A DNA stretch of 64,000 nt from Citrobacter amalonaticus (GCF_002918555.1 NZ_PQMB01000005.1:473089-537088), one strand, 5' to 3'; numbered from the stretch's first letter, positions 9,069 to 18,306 are shown. Made by a program: numbers and translations. Notes: generated by a model not told the origin, from the sequence alone.

Positions 9069-10259
9069 TCAGATAATCCTGACCTTTGCCGTCACCAGAA
9101 GTGCGGTCAGCAGCATCAGCGTCCCGGAGAGCACCAACGGTGAGATCAGCCCTAAATGGTCCAGCGCCAGGCCACCCGCCGCCGCCCCGCAGGTATTCGC
9201 CAGCTGAATCACCGCCACCTGAACTGAACCGGCTTTTTCCGCCTGATCGGCCAGCGAGCGGGTGATCCACGTCGACCAGCCCACCGGCACCAGCGCAAAC
9301 GCCAGCCCCCAGATAATAGCAATGCCCGCCGCCACGATTTTATCGCTGCCCCACAGCGTCAGCACCAGCGCGCTCACCGCCAGTACCAGCGGCGCCCCCG
9401 CCAGCGCCAGCCTGACTGAACGCTTGAGAATAACGGAAGAGAACGATGTGCCGACAAAGCTGGCGATACCAAAGCTCAGCAGCACCAGCGTCAGGCCATC
9501 AACATCAAAACCCGCCAGATTCATATACACCGGACGGATGTAGGTAAAGAAAGCGAACTGTCCGGCAAAAGACATGAAGATAGCGATCATCCCGGCCATG
9601 ACACCGGGACGTTGCAGCAGACTAAACATGTTTTGCTTCTGATGCGCGGGTTCACCAGGCAGGGATGGCAACGCCTTCACTACCCAAACGATACACAGCA
9701 ACCCCATCACCGCCGCCGCATTAAAGACGTTACGCCAGCCAATAATACCGCCCAAAAAGCTCCCCAGCGGCGCGGCAATCACCAGTGCCACAGAGACGGC
9801 GCCAAAGATCACCGACAGCGCTTTAGGTACCGTGCGCGGCGGCACCAGACGCATCGTCAGCGACGCCGACATCGCCCAGAATCCACCGAGCGCCAGCCCC
9901 AGACAGGCGCGCCCCAGCAGCAACAGCGTAAACGAATTGGCGAACGACACCATCAGGCAGGAGAGCGTCAGCAGAACGGCGAATAACATCACCACATAGC
10001 GGCGATCGGTCGCACCAATGGCCTGGGTAATAAACAGGCTGGAGAACATGGCGACAAAGGCCGTGACCGTCACCGATTGCCCGGCCACGCCTTCGGAAAT
10101 GCCCAGCTCCTGCGCCATCGGCGTCAGCAGGCTCACCGGTAAAAATTCGACGGTAATCAGGCAGGCGACGCAGAACGCCACGGCAAAAACCGCCGACCAG
10201 TTGGGGCGTGAAACCTCTTTGGTATGCGGTTCGGGCGTGGTCTGGATCTGTTGTGTCAT
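9069..10259 (-). CDS. nepI: Purine ribonucleoside efflux pump NepI (MFS)
   Basis: A 396-residue, 12-helix major facilitator exporter, the same length as E. coli NepI (formerly YicM), reported to export inosine and guanosine. The opening [12 protein letters not shown] and the membrane segments [20 protein letters not shown] and [16 protein letters not shown] fit. The ATG at 10259 has an AGGTGA ribosome site and gives the family length; an upstream start would add an unlike 17-residue tail. Antiport by the proton gradient is a family property. Confidence 0.93.
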   Translation of the reverse strand: MTQQIQTTPEPHTKEVSRPNWSAVFAVAFCVACLITVEFLPVSLLTPMAQELGISEGVAGQSVTVTAFVAMFSSLFITQAIGATDRRYVVMLFAVLLTLSCLMVSFANSFTLLLLGRACLGLALGGFWAMSASLTMRLVPPRTVPKALSVIFGAVSVALVIAAPLGSFLGGIIGWRNVFNAAAVMGLLCIVWVVKALPSLPGEPAHQKQNMFSLLQRPGVMAGMIAIFMSFAGQFAFFTYIRPVYMNLAGFDVDGLTLVLLSFGIASFVGTSFSSVILKRSVRLALAGAPLVLAVSALVLTLWGSDKIVAAGIAIIWGLAFALVPVGWSTWITRSLADQAEKAGSVQVAVIQLANTCGAAAGGLALDHLGLISPLVLSGTLMLLTALLVTAKVRII

Positions 10260-10363
10260 GGCGTCACCTGAGGCTGAAAAGTGCGGGAAAGCCGCGCAGT
10301 TTATCATCAAAACTGTGACGAATTTAACGTTTTTATAACTATATTTGCGGCGCGGGCGGCCAC

Positions 10364-10816
10364 TCAGTGCAGAAAGAAAATCCCCTCTTGCGGCAGGAAA
10401 AGCTGATTATAGCGTAGCTGGAAGGCGTTAAGCTCCTGCGGGTCCGGCTCCATCTCGCGCATAAAACCGAGCGTCAGACGGATTTGTGCGTCAGTGATCG
10501 GCGCGGCGAGACGCGCCTTACGCAGCAGCCGGTGCCAGGTATGCAGATTGTTTTCACTGCCATCGACAATACAGACCTGCCAGATCAGCAGCACCTGGGC
10601 GGCATTTTGCAGATGGGCCTCGTCCGGTCGTTCAAGGTAGCGGATAAACGCATTACCGGAGGTTTTACCAAACTGGTCGATCATCGACTCCACCGGAACC
10701 GGGGTGATCCCCAGGCGCTCGCTCAGGCGACGAATAGCCCGGCGGGAGTCAGAGGTTAATACCCGAAACCCCACCACAAACACCACAACCAGCGTCGCCA
10801 GCATTATCCAGACCAT
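10364..10816 (-). CDS. yicN: YicN family inner-membrane protein
   Basis: A 150-residue protein matching E. coli YicN in length and position next to nepI. It starts with one transmembrane helix (about residues 2-18, [17 protein letters not shown]). The remainder is a soluble, probably cytoplasmic helical region with the conserved stretch [17 protein letters not shown]. It looks like DUF1198, of unknown function. The 245 bases between it and deoX hold no convincing gene, only the deoX terminator. Confidence 0.88.
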   Translation of the reverse strand: MVWIMLATLVVVFVVGFRVLTSDSRRAIRRLSERLGITPVPVESMIDQFGKTSGNAFIRYLERPDEAHLQNAAQVLLIWQVCIVDGSENNLHTWHRLLRKARLAAPITDAQIRLTLGFMREMEPDPQELNAFQLRYNQLFLPQEGIFFLH

Positions 10817-11007
10817 GCATTCTCCTTACGATTAGCAGGTCATGATATCGGGAAATGCGCTATTGTCGACAGCGCTTCGCGCCCTGGCCCGAATCAGGCG
10901 ACAACCGGCAAATCAGGCTCCCTCTCCGGCAGCGGCGCAAAGCCGGGGCGAACGATACAGTGGTCGTCAGTACGGGCAACGGTGAACGTGATTCTGTCCT
11001 GGCGGGT

Positions 11008-11041
11008 AAAAAAACGCGCTGACCTTGACGATAAGCGCGTT
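11008..11041 (-). terminator. Rho-independent terminator of deoKPX
   Basis: Read on the minus strand, AACGCGCT and AGCGCGTT form a stem of eight pairs followed by a run of seven T. It lies 20 bases after the deoX stop. Confidence 0.85.
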
Positions 11042-11061
11042 GTTGTTCAAGCCCTGAGCGG

Positions 11062-12075
11062 TCAGGCAATACCCGTGGTGACGGTAAATGTCCGGGTTTG
11101 CTGGGGTTCCACCTGAATCAACGTGCCATTTCGCTGTACCGCCAGGGATCCTTCGGGTCGACAGGTCGCGGGCAGGGCAAACGCCGCCACCTGCTGATCG
11201 CCGTTATAGAGGATCCAACGGGTAACATAATTCAGTTCGGAACTGGCGAAACGGGTAACGAACGTGGTGCCATCCGGGGCGATCATACTGAATTCTGGCT
11301 TATCCGTGTATCTGTCCAGCGTGTCGGCAAAGAAGACGATTTCCGGATCGTAGAAGGCCGGTTCATTGAGCACCGCCAGAGAAGCCTCCCCCTGCAGGAG
11401 TCGCTGATTAAACGCCAGCCACTGTTCGGTGGGTTTCACATGCGCCGGAACCGATTCACGCAGCTTCAGCGCCTCATCCGGGATGTTCTGGCTGAAGGTG
11501 GCTTGCGGCACGTACGCATAGTTCATGTGGCACATGTACTGTAACGGCATTGCCACGGAGGCCAGATTGGTAACGGCCATCTGAATATCAAACAGCGCGC
11601 TCGCTTTATGCATCACTGTCGCAGGCTGAGCCTGATAATGATGACCGAATCCCATCACATACTCATAGCGTCCCCTCACGCGCAGGCTGTCCCCCTCCAG
11701 CTCCAGCCAGGCTTCGTCCATTGCCGCACAGGCCATTTCACCGTGCAACGGGTGAGTATCCTCCGGTGACGGACAGCCATTGGCCAGTAAACCGGAGTGG
11801 AAGGCAAAACAGCCGTAAGTCGCCACCACTTCGGTTGCGGGTTTTGGTTGGCTGAACATGTTGCGCATGGTCAGGTCATGGCCGTCGAACTGCGCGTCCC
11901 AAATCATCTGCCCCATCCAGGGCAGAATCACCAGATGCCCACGACTGTTCTCAATCTTCAGCCCTTCCACACCGCTGGCATAGCGAAACGCGGTGACCGT
12001 GAAGTCGCTGTTCTCCAGCAGAACCCGCGGATGTTCGCCAAAGAGTTCCCGCCACAATGTAATACGTGTAGTCAT
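11062..12075 (-). CDS. deoX: Aldose-1-epimerase-like (DUF4432) protein DeoX
   Basis: A 337-residue cytoplasmic protein of the galactose-mutarotase-like superfamily (aldose epimerase, DUF4432 type), with conserved histidines in FAFHSG and PLHGEM. It is the last gene of the deoK-deoP-deoX operon, 11 bases after deoP. In Salmonella the same set, with DeoQ as regulator, forms the 2-deoxy-D-ribose regulon; DeoX has no settled role there. Mutarotation of deoxyribose is a reasonable inference from the fold. No signal peptide is seen. Confidence 0.88.
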   Translation of the reverse strand: MTTRITLWRELFGEHPRVLLENSDFTVTAFRYASGVEGLKIENSRGHLVILPWMGQMIWDAQFDGHDLTMRNMFSQPKPATEVVATYGCFAFHSGLLANGCPSPEDTHPLHGEMACAAMDEAWLELEGDSLRVRGRYEYVMGFGHHYQAQPATVMHKASALFDIQMAVTNLASVAMPLQYMCHMNYAYVPQATFSQNIPDEALKLRESVPAHVKPTEQWLAFNQRLLQGEASLAVLNEPAFYDPEIVFFADTLDRYTDKPEFSMIAPDGTTFVTRFASSELNYVTRWILYNGDQQVAAFALPATCRPEGSLAVQRNGTLIQVEPQQTRTFTVTTGIA

Positions 12076-12086
12076 GATCGTTCTCC

Positions 12087-13403
12087 TCAGGAAGCCGTTG
12101 CTTCTGCCAGGTTGCTACGCACTTTGCTTTCGCGCCAGAAGTAGATACCGACGTAAACGAAGCACAGCATAGAGACAAGGAACGAGAGCTGGAGCGAGTG
12201 GAAGAGATCCGCCACGTACCCCTGAATCGCCGGGATCACCGCCGCGCCGACAATCGCCATCACAATAACCGCCCCCGCCATCTCAGTATGTTCGTTATCC
12301 ACCGTGTCCAGCGTTCCGGCATAGATGGTCGCCCAGCAGGGACCAAACAGGACGCTCACCAGCACCGCGACATAGACGGCGCTAAAGCTCGGCGCCAGCG
12401 AGACATAGGCGAGGAATAGCGCCCCGATGATGGAGTAGAGAATCAGCACTTTTTCCGGGTTGAAACGCGTCATCAGAATGTTGGCGATAAACTTGCCGAT
12501 AAAGAAGCAGGCAAAGCTGTAGACCATGAAGTTAGAGGCATCACGCTCGTTAATATCCCCCAGCTCCAGCGCCAGACGGATGGTGAATGACCACACCGCC
12601 ACCTGCATCCCGACATACAGGAACTGCGCCACAATCCCACGACGAAAACGCGCGTTGCTGGCCAGATAGCGCAGCGTATCCATGGCTGACGGGCGTTTAT
12701 GGTTTGCAGTTTGCGCCACTTTACAGGTTGGGAAACGCGTCAGCAGGAATAGCACCATCACCACCACCAGAACCATAATCATGTACTTATACGGTTCCAG
12801 CGTATTTTCCAGCATCAGCAGTTTAAAATTATGGATCTGTTCGGCATTCATCCCGGCCATCTGTTTTTGCAGACTCTCGCCTTCGGAAAAGACCAGATAT
12901 TTACCCAGCAAAATACCGGATGCCGCACCGATAGGATAAAAAGTCTGGCTGATGTTCAGACGCAACGTGGCATAGGCTTTTGGGCCAATCATCGAACTGT
13001 AGGTATTCGCGGCGGTTTCCAGGAAGCTCAGACCGATTGCAATCGCAAAAATCGCCGCAAGGAACATGGTGTAAGTGGCCATATGCGATGCCGGAAAAAA
13101 GAGCGTGCAGCCGACGATATAGAGCGTCAGGCCAATTAATATCGCCACTTTATAGCTGGTCTTTTTAATTACCAGAGATGCCGGAATTGCAATTAAAAAA
13201 TAACCACCATAAAAAGCGCTCTGAACTAATGCCGAAGCAAAGTTACTGAGTGAAAATACACTTTTAAATTGCGTAATCAGAATATCATTTAACGCGGCTG
13301 CGCATCCCCATAAAGGGAATAAACAGGATAACAAAATAAACTGGAACAGAGGGGTCTTATTCAGATACCCATCGGGCATCTGAATGATGTTTTTATCGTT
13401 CAT
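12087..13403 (-). CDS. deoP: Deoxyribose:H+ symporter DeoP (FucP family)
   Basis: A 438-residue, 12-helix MFS permease of the fucose/galactose/glucose family, with the family motif FPLWGCAAALNDILI near the N-terminus. Its position between a ribokinase-type gene and deoX makes it the sugar importer of the deoxyribose operon. The ATG at 13403 has an AAGGTAG ribosome site. Substrate assignment follows Salmonella DeoP and operon context rather than visible binding residues. Confidence 0.9.
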   Translation of the reverse strand: MNDKNIIQMPDGYLNKTPLFQFILLSCLFPLWGCAAALNDILITQFKSVFSLSNFASALVQSAFYGGYFLIAIPASLVIKKTSYKVAILIGLTLYIVGCTLFFPASHMATYTMFLAAIFAIAIGLSFLETAANTYSSMIGPKAYATLRLNISQTFYPIGAASGILLGKYLVFSEGESLQKQMAGMNAEQIHNFKLLMLENTLEPYKYMIMVLVVVMVLFLLTRFPTCKVAQTANHKRPSAMDTLRYLASNARFRRGIVAQFLYVGMQVAVWSFTIRLALELGDINERDASNFMVYSFACFFIGKFIANILMTRFNPEKVLILYSIIGALFLAYVSLAPSFSAVYVAVLVSVLFGPCWATIYAGTLDTVDNEHTEMAGAVIVMAIVGAAVIPAIQGYVADLFHSLQLSFLVSMLCFVYVGIYFWRESKVRSNLAEATAS

Positions 13404-13430
13404 AGTGCTACCTTTTACAGTGCAGGAGTA

Positions 13431-14351
13431 TTATTCGTTTAGGGTAAGAAATTCATTAAATTGTTCTATGCTCGGATAAGATGATTGGGTGCCTTTCCCT
13501 GTGACGCTAAAAGCAGCAAAGAGAGCGGCTTTCTTCATGGCGGCCTCGACATCTCCGCTCTGGACATAATAATGGGCAAAGCAACCGATGAAAGCATCGC
13601 CAGCGCCGCTGGTATCGACGGCATTTACGTTAAACGCCGGAACATGCACTTCCTGGTCCCGCGTCATCCACAGCGCGCCTTTTTCACCCATGGTGACGAT
13701 GATATTGTTCAGACCTTTATCAACCAGCGAACGCGCAGCGACGCGAATACGATCGTAAGTATCCACCGGCATACCGGTTAATATCTCCAGTTCAGTTTCA
13801 TTTGGCACAAAGAAATCGCATTTACAGGCATAAGACATATCTAATTCCCGTAATGCCGGGGCTGGATTTAATAACACTTCAATGCCATGTTTTTTACCAA
13901 ATTCAATCGCGTGGTAAACCGTTTCCAGTTGAACTTCAAGTTGCAGGACAATTAACTGACATTTTTTCAGATCTTCTGCCGCACGATCGATATCTTCCGG
14001 AGAGAGAAACTTGTTCGCCCCTTTAATAATCAGAATACTGTTACTGGAGTTGGCATTAACGAAGATCGGCGCGACGCCGCTGCTGGTGCAGGGAACTTTT
14101 TCCACATAGGTGGTGTTAATGCCCCACGACTCGAGGTTGCGAATGGTGTTATCCGCAAAAATATCGTCACCGACTTTCGTCAGCATCAACACTTTGGAAT
14201 TGAGCTTAGCCGCTGCGACAGCCTGATTCGCCCCTTTACCGCCACAGCCGATTTTGAACGCTGGCGCTTCCAGAGTTTCCCCTTCTTTGGGCATCTGGTT
14301 GGTGTAAGTGATGAGATCCACCATATTGGAGCCGATAACCGCGATATCCAT
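13431..14351 (-). CDS. deoK: Deoxyribokinase DeoK (PfkB family)
   Basis: A 306-residue PfkB/ribokinase sugar kinase. The first PfkB signature includes CGGKGANQA (about residues 37-45) and the second DTSGAGDAFIG, with Asp of GAGD as catalytic base. It phosphorylates 2-deoxy-D-ribose to the 5-phosphate, which DeoC aldolase (not in this window) would split. The ATG at 14351, behind GAGAGGTAG, gives the standard family N-terminus MDIAVIGSNMVD. It is first in the operon and divergent from deoQ. Confidence 0.92.
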   Translation of the reverse strand: MDIAVIGSNMVDLITYTNQMPKEGETLEAPAFKIGCGGKGANQAVAAAKLNSKVLMLTKVGDDIFADNTIRNLESWGINTTYVEKVPCTSSGVAPIFVNANSSNSILIIKGANKFLSPEDIDRAAEDLKKCQLIVLQLEVQLETVYHAIEFGKKHGIEVLLNPAPALRELDMSYACKCDFFVPNETELEILTGMPVDTYDRIRVAARSLVDKGLNNIIVTMGEKGALWMTRDQEVHVPAFNVNAVDTSGAGDAFIGCFAHYYVQSGDVEAAMKKAALFAAFSVTGKGTQSSYPSIEQFNEFLTLNE

Positions 14352-14677
14352 TTTACTACCTCTCAGAAACAATCACTCAACAATGATATTAAAATAACAT
14401 TATCATGTTACTTTCGTACCATTTGTGACTACGATCGCGATTGGAAGATCATTTTATTGTTTATTTATTGCACGCAATGTTGCTCTTTTATCATGCTGAA
14501 AATCATTCGCTTCGTTACAATTCACTGAAATTGAACTGTTTATAAACAACAAAACGTGAAAAAACTTACTTTTATTTCCCTGTAGCCAGAAGTATAGTAA
14601 TGCAGCAATGCGATGTTCTCAGAAACACATAAATGTTACTTAAGAAACATGCGCATGATGATTCGCGGAGAGGAAGC
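14352..14677. promoter_or_regulatory. deoK-deoQ divergent control region
   Basis: An A+T-rich 326-base spacer with no gene. An 11-base repeat, TCTCAGAAACA, occurs exactly at 14361-14371 (near deoK) and 14617-14627 (near deoQ). A shorter AGAAACA is at 14644-14650, and ATGTTACTT occurs near both ends (14404 and 14632). These are candidate DeoQ operators and would allow one repressor to act on both promoters. Not proven. Confidence 0.5.
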
Positions 14678-15463
14678 ATGGAAACTAAGCAAAAAGAACG
14701 TATTCGACGTCTGATGGAACTGCTGAAGAAAACGGACCGAATCCATCTGAAAGACGCGGCGCGGATGCTGGAAGTTTCTGTGATGACCATCCGCCGGGAT
14801 CTCAGCCAGGATGACGAACCGTTACCGCTGACGCTGCTTGGTGGTTATATCGTCATGGTAAATCAACCCGCTACTTCACCCCATGCCCCGCTTCCGGCGC
14901 AAACCCCCCATCATCGCGACGATTTACCTGTCGCTATCCTGGCCGCCGGACTGGTGAGTGAAAACGATCTGGTCTTTTTTGATAATGGTGCGGAAATGAC
15001 CCTGGTTATCAGCATGATCCCGGATGAAATTACCTTTACCGGCATCTGCTACTCCCATCGCGTGTTTATGGCGCTCAATGAAAAACCCAACGCCACGGCG
15101 ATTCTGTGCGGTGGAACCTATCGGGCGAAGAGTGATGCCTTTTACGACGCCAGTAACCCTTCGGCACTGGATTCACTTAACCCGCGGAAAGTTTTTATCT
15201 CCGCCAGCGGAGTGCATGAGCATTTCGGCGTCAGCTGGTTTAATCCGGATGATCTCGCCACCAAACGCAAAGCGATGGAGCGCGGGCTACGGAAAATTTT
15301 GCTGACGCGTCACGCCCTGTTTGATGAGGTCGCCCCCGCCAGCATTGGCCCGCTCTCCACCTTTGATGTACTGATAAGCGATCGTCCGTTACCGGCAGAT
15401 TATGCTACCCACTGCCGGAACGGCTCCGTCAAAGTGATCACCCCGGACTCAGACGGCGATTAA
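14678..15463 (+). CDS. deoQ: DeoR-family regulator DeoQ
   Basis: A 261-residue regulator. The N-terminal DeoR-type helix-turn-helix spans about residues 5-60 (RIHLKDAARMLEVSVMTIRRDLS). The rest is the phosphosugar-sensing DeoR C-terminal domain, with LVFFDNGAEMTLVI. The ATG at 14678 follows GAGAGGA; an earlier in-frame ATG adds a tail unlike the family. It is divergent from deoKPX, as in Salmonella, where DeoQ represses the operon. It ends one base from the end of ilvN, so the two units converge without a visible terminator. Confidence 0.9.
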   Translation: METKQKERIRRLMELLKKTDRIHLKDAARMLEVSVMTIRRDLSQDDEPLPLTLLGGYIVMVNQPATSPHAPLPAQTPHHRDDLPVAILAAGLVSENDLVFFDNGAEMTLVISMIPDEITFTGICYSHRVFMALNEKPNATAILCGGTYRAKSDAFYDASNPSALDSLNPRKVFISASGVHEHFGVSWFNPDDLATKRKAMERGLRKILLTRHALFDEVAPASIGPLSTFDVLISDRPLPADYATHCRNGSVKVITPDSDGD

Positions 15464-15464
15464 C

Positions 15465-15755
15465 TTACTCAAAGAACACGGCGATTTTGTTGAACATGGT
15501 CGGATCCGACTGATTGCGCACCACTTTCGCCACATCTTCCAGTTTGTCGATCTGACTCATCATCTGCTCCAGACGCTGATCGTCGTTAACCAGTAGCCAG
15601 ATACGGCTCTGGTCGCTGCCCTGAATTGGCAGGCAGAGGATGCCTTCCACGTTGAATGCGCGGCGGGCAAACAGCCCGCAGACGTGCGTCATTACGCCAG
15701 GGTGGTTACGGACGGTGAGTTCCAGAATGACGTTATCATGTGATTGTTTCTGCAT
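15465..15755 (-). CDS. ilvN: Acetolactate synthase I regulatory subunit IlvN
   Basis: A 96-residue ACT-domain protein ([18 protein letters not shown]) that binds valine and confers feedback inhibition on IlvB. Length equals that of E. coli IlvN. It starts three bases after ilvB, so the subunits are co-translated. It contributes to branched-chain amino acid synthesis in the cytoplasm. In E. coli the next gene is uhpA; here deoQ converges on it. Confidence 0.96.
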   Translation of the reverse strand: MQKQSHDNVILELTVRNHPGVMTHVCGLFARRAFNVEGILCLPIQGSDQSRIWLLVNDDQRLEQMMSQIDKLEDVAKVVRNQSDPTMFNKIAVFFE

Positions 15756-15758
15756 GGC

Positions 15759-17453
15759 TTATTCCCCCACCATCTCTGTATTTGCCGCACCCGGCGGAAC
15801 CATCGGATACACTTTTTCTTCAGCATCAATACGTACGTGAATCAGCGCCGGTCCCGGACGACGGATAATCTCCAGTAACGCTGCCTGCGGATCGGCCTCG
15901 TTATTCAGATCGCAGGTCTCCAGGCCGAATCCGGCGGCAATCTGCATAAAGTTGATTGTGCCCGGATAGGTGGCGGCAAAAACGCCCTGTTTATAGAACA
16001 GGCTCTGCTGCTGGTGTACCAGCCCCAGCGCTTCGTTATTCATCAGAATGATTTTCACATCCAGCTGATTTTCGCTGGCGGTTGCCATCTCCTGAATGTT
16101 CATCATCAGACTGCCGTCGCCGGAAAAGCAGAGCACTTTCTTATCCGGGTTCGCCAGCGCTGCGCCAATCGCGGCGGGCAGGCCAAAGCCCATCGTCCCC
16201 AGACCGCCGGAGGTCAGCCACTGACGAGGACGATTGAGCGGGTAGGCCTGCGCCGTCCACATCTGATGCTGCCCCACGTCGGTGGTGATAATCGCGTTAT
16301 CGTCCACGCAGGCGGCGACCGCGTTAATCAGCCCGTAATGGCTGAGCGGATCGCTCTGTTGCGGGATCGCGCACGGGAACTCACGTTGCAGATCGGCTAT
16401 CAGCTGGCGCCACTCCTCACGCGACTGCATCTCAATGTGCGAAATCAACTGTGCCAGAACGTCATCCACATCGGCCTGAATAGCCACATGGGGCTGTTTG
16501 ATTTTCCCCAGTTCTGCACGGTCGATATCCACGTGGATGATTTTAGCATTCGGACAGAACTGTTCGGTTTTACCAATCGCCCGGTCATCAAAACGTGCCC
16601 CCAGAACCACCAGCAAATCAGACTCTTGCAGAATAAAGTTGGTGCTGCGGGCACCGTGCATTCCTAACATGCCTAATGACAGCGGATGCGCTTTTGGCAG
16701 TATTCCCAGCGCCATCAGGGTCATGGTGGTCGGCAGCTGCGCTTTCTCCGCCAGTTCGCGTACACGCTCCGACGCATTAATCACCCCGCCGCCGAGATAC
16801 AGCACCGGGCGCTTCGCCGCGTTAATCATCGCTGCGGCTTCCTGAATGCTTTCTGCGCTGAACGCCGGAGAGGCCATTTTTTGCGCGGGAGCCGGCAGAT
16901 CGTCAATCTCAAACACCGCCGTCTGCACGTCCTTAGGTATGTCTATCCACACCGGGCCAGGACGTCCTGACTGAGCAATACGGAAGGCGTCGCTCATCAC
17001 CTGCGGGAGTTCATCGATATGTCTGACCAGATAGTTATGTTTGGTGATGGGGATAGAGATGCCGTAGGTATCCACTTCCTGGAAGGCGTCAGTGCCAATC
17101 ATGGAGGCCGGCACCTGCCCGGTAATGCAGATCAGTGGAACAGAATCCAGACGCGCATCGGCGATGGCGGTCACCAGGTTAGTTGCGCCGGGTCCGCTAC
17201 AGGCCATGCACACGGCAGGTTTGCCGTCGGTTCGCGCCATACCCTGCGCAATAAACCCCGCACCCTGCTCGTGACGCGCCAGGATATGGCGAATTTGCGT
17301 ACTCTGGCTTAAGGCGTCGTAGACGGGGAGAATCGACCCGCCGGGAATGCCAGTGACAATCTTAATCCCCTGACGTTCCAGAAAATGAACGATAAATTCT
17401 GCGCCCGTAAAGCGCGTACGCTGGGAGGTTGATGTTGTGCCCGAACTTGCCAT
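15759..17453 (-). CDS. ilvB: Acetolactate synthase I catalytic subunit IlvB
   Basis: A 564-residue thiamine-diphosphate enzyme joining two pyruvates to acetolactate, or pyruvate and 2-ketobutyrate to acetohydroxybutyrate. The activating Glu is in RHEQGAGFIAQG. The ThDP motif runs from FSGDGSLMMN to IILMNNE. The FAD-binding middle domain is intact. AAGGACTGGAG precedes the ATG. The transcript passes first through the ivbL leader and attenuator and then through an ERIC element before reaching this gene. Confidence 0.97.
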   Translation of the reverse strand: MASSGTTSTSQRTRFTGAEFIVHFLERQGIKIVTGIPGGSILPVYDALSQSTQIRHILARHEQGAGFIAQGMARTDGKPAVCMACSGPGATNLVTAIADARLDSVPLICITGQVPASMIGTDAFQEVDTYGISIPITKHNYLVRHIDELPQVMSDAFRIAQSGRPGPVWIDIPKDVQTAVFEIDDLPAPAQKMASPAFSAESIQEAAAMINAAKRPVLYLGGGVINASERVRELAEKAQLPTTMTLMALGILPKAHPLSLGMLGMHGARSTNFILQESDLLVVLGARFDDRAIGKTEQFCPNAKIIHVDIDRAELGKIKQPHVAIQADVDDVLAQLISHIEMQSREEWRQLIADLQREFPCAIPQQSDPLSHYGLINAVAACVDDNAIITTDVGQHQMWTAQAYPLNRPRQWLTSGGLGTMGFGLPAAIGAALANPDKKVLCFSGDGSLMMNIQEMATASENQLDVKIILMNNEALGLVHQQQSLFYKQGVFAATYPGTINFMQIAAGFGLETCDLNNEADPQAALLEIIRRPGPALIHVRIDAEEKVYPMVPPGAANTEMVGE

Positions 17454-17483
17454 GCTCCAGTCCTTTTATTCTGGGCCGACTTT

Positions 17484-17605
17484 ACGCGTCGTACTTCAGG
17501 TTGCTGGTGCGTTGGCCTCGCTCGTTCACCCCAGCCACGTACCTGTGTACGCTCCAGGGGATTCGCTCACTTGCCGCCTTCCTGCAACCCGAATTACTTA
17601 GCGTA
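17484..17605. repeat. ERIC (IRU) element in the ilvB leader
   Basis: About 122 bases with the ERIC core GCTCCAGGGGATTC and matching outer arms (GTCGTACTTCAGG left, CCTGCAACCCGAATTACTTA right). It lies between the ilvB attenuator and the ilvB start, so it is transcribed as part of the mRNA leader and can fold into a long hairpin. Confidence 0.85.
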
Positions 17606-17626
17606 TCCGGGCAGGTCTCTTAAACG

Positions 17627-17657
17627 AAAAACCCCGCCCGGTTTGCGCCGGCGGGGT
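17627..17657 (-). terminator. ilvBN attenuator terminator
   Basis: On the minus strand ACCCCGCC pairs with GGCGGGGT, followed by a T run. It lies about 25 bases after the ivbL stop and before ilvB, the usual place for the valine/leucine-sensitive attenuator. Confidence 0.88.
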
Positions 17658-17683
17658 TTTGGAATCGTGTGTTGTTCCGGACC

Positions 17684-17782
17684 CTACGGCGCATTGCCGA
17701 CGACCACCACCACACGCACGACGACCGCTGCGCGAGATGGCGCAGTTTTTAGTAGGGTCGCAGTCAGCATGGAAGGGTTCAT
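17684..17782 (-). CDS. ivbL: ilvBN operon leader peptide
   Basis: A 32-residue leader peptide too short for routine gene finding. Its second half is a run of valines broken by two arginines (AVVVRVVVVVGNAP), the sensor of charged tRNA-Val; two leucines (TLLK) lie earlier. When valyl-tRNA is scarce the ribosome stalls and the downstream attenuator does not form. The end VVVVVGNAP is the same as the E. coli leader as I recall it. AAGG lies about ten bases before the ATG. Confidence 0.93.
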   Translation of the reverse strand: MNPSMLTATLLKTAPSRAAVVVRVVVVVGNAP

Positions 17783-17914
17783 TAGGGACCTTGTCTGTTT
17801 ATGGATTAACAGGATTCATACAAACACAGGTTGCAAAAGCTGACAACGGAAAAATTTTCATCTGCGTAAAAATGCGTCAGCGATCACATTTAGTTCATCA
17901 ATATGTCAGAAAAC

Positions 17915-17990
17915 AAAAAACCCCGCCGGAACGAGGTTTTGATCAGCGCTATGCGGTTGGTAGCCACAAAACACACTGTGTTATGTCAAC
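17915..17990 (-). ncRNA. istR: IstR-1 antisense RNA
   Basis: An sRNA of about 76 nt read divergently from tisB. Its predicted 5' end carries 19 bases (17972-17990) perfectly complementary to the tisAB mRNA at 18220-18238. It ends in a strong terminator (CCtCGttCCGgCGgGG-type stem then six T, 17915-17940). In E. coli IstR-1 binds the ribosome standby site of tisAB and blocks TisB synthesis. Exact ends are inferred by analogy; an SOS-linked longer IstR-2 may start upstream. Confidence 0.88.
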
Positions 17991-18087
17991 GGTAAAAGTA
18001 TACGCGTTCTGCGAAGAACACGCAATTTCGGCACGAATTTTGACGCATTTGAGTATGGTTCAGAAGTTACCTTTCGTCCACAAATGC

Positions 18088-18117
18088 CTGTTCATTTATA
18101 CAGTATTTATCTATAAT
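18088..18117 (+). promoter_or_regulatory. LexA box and promoter of tisAB
   Basis: CTGT-N8-ACAG at 18088-18103 is a perfect LexA operator. TATAAT at 18112-18117 is a consensus -10, and the -35 position falls inside the LexA box, so LexA would occlude the polymerase. This makes tisB SOS-inducible. Confidence 0.9.
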
Positions 18118-18150
18118 ATCACCGTACGCAATGTGTTATACGGGGGCCGC

Positions 18151-18207
18151 ATGAAAACCGGCGCAACGAAGTCCTGGCTGAAACGGGTGGTGCCGTCAGC
18201 GCCTTAA
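18151..18207 (+). other. tisA short reading frame in the tisAB leader
   Basis: An 18-codon frame (ATG at 18151, stop TAA) at the position of tisA, which in E. coli is regarded as untranslated. It has no clear ribosome site. Listed as a positional marker of the leader rather than as a gene. Confidence 0.4.
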
Positions 18208-18219
18208 CCCCCGTGCGAG

Positions 18220-18238
18220 CACACTGTGTTATGTCAAC
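18220..18238 (+). promoter_or_regulatory. IstR-1 target / ribosome standby site in tisAB mRNA
   Basis: The 19 bases repeat exactly those at 17972-17990, so the sRNA 5' end can pair along all of them. The site is about 70 bases before the tisB start, as expected for the single-stranded standby site used by tisB. Confidence 0.88.
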
Positions 18239-18306
18239 AAAGGTGCTGGCCACAGGCGGCGGAGAGGTACGTCAGCACCGTGCTCCTTTTACCAAAAGGA
18301 GAGCGT

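Noticed and set aside
10860-11069. 69-codon minus-strand frame between yicN and deoX
   Set aside because: It overlaps the deoX terminator, has no ribosome site and no family similarity. I also looked for remains of ade or uhp and could not support any.
17659-18207. 182-codon plus-strand frame across ivbL and istR
   Set aside because: It crosses the attenuator leader, IstR terminator and tisAB promoter; only its last 18 codons coincide with the tisA-like frame.
17972-18238. 19-base exact repeat as part of a CRISPR-like array
   Set aside because: Only two copies, explained fully by the IstR-1/tisAB antisense pairing. No CRISPR array was seen in the window.
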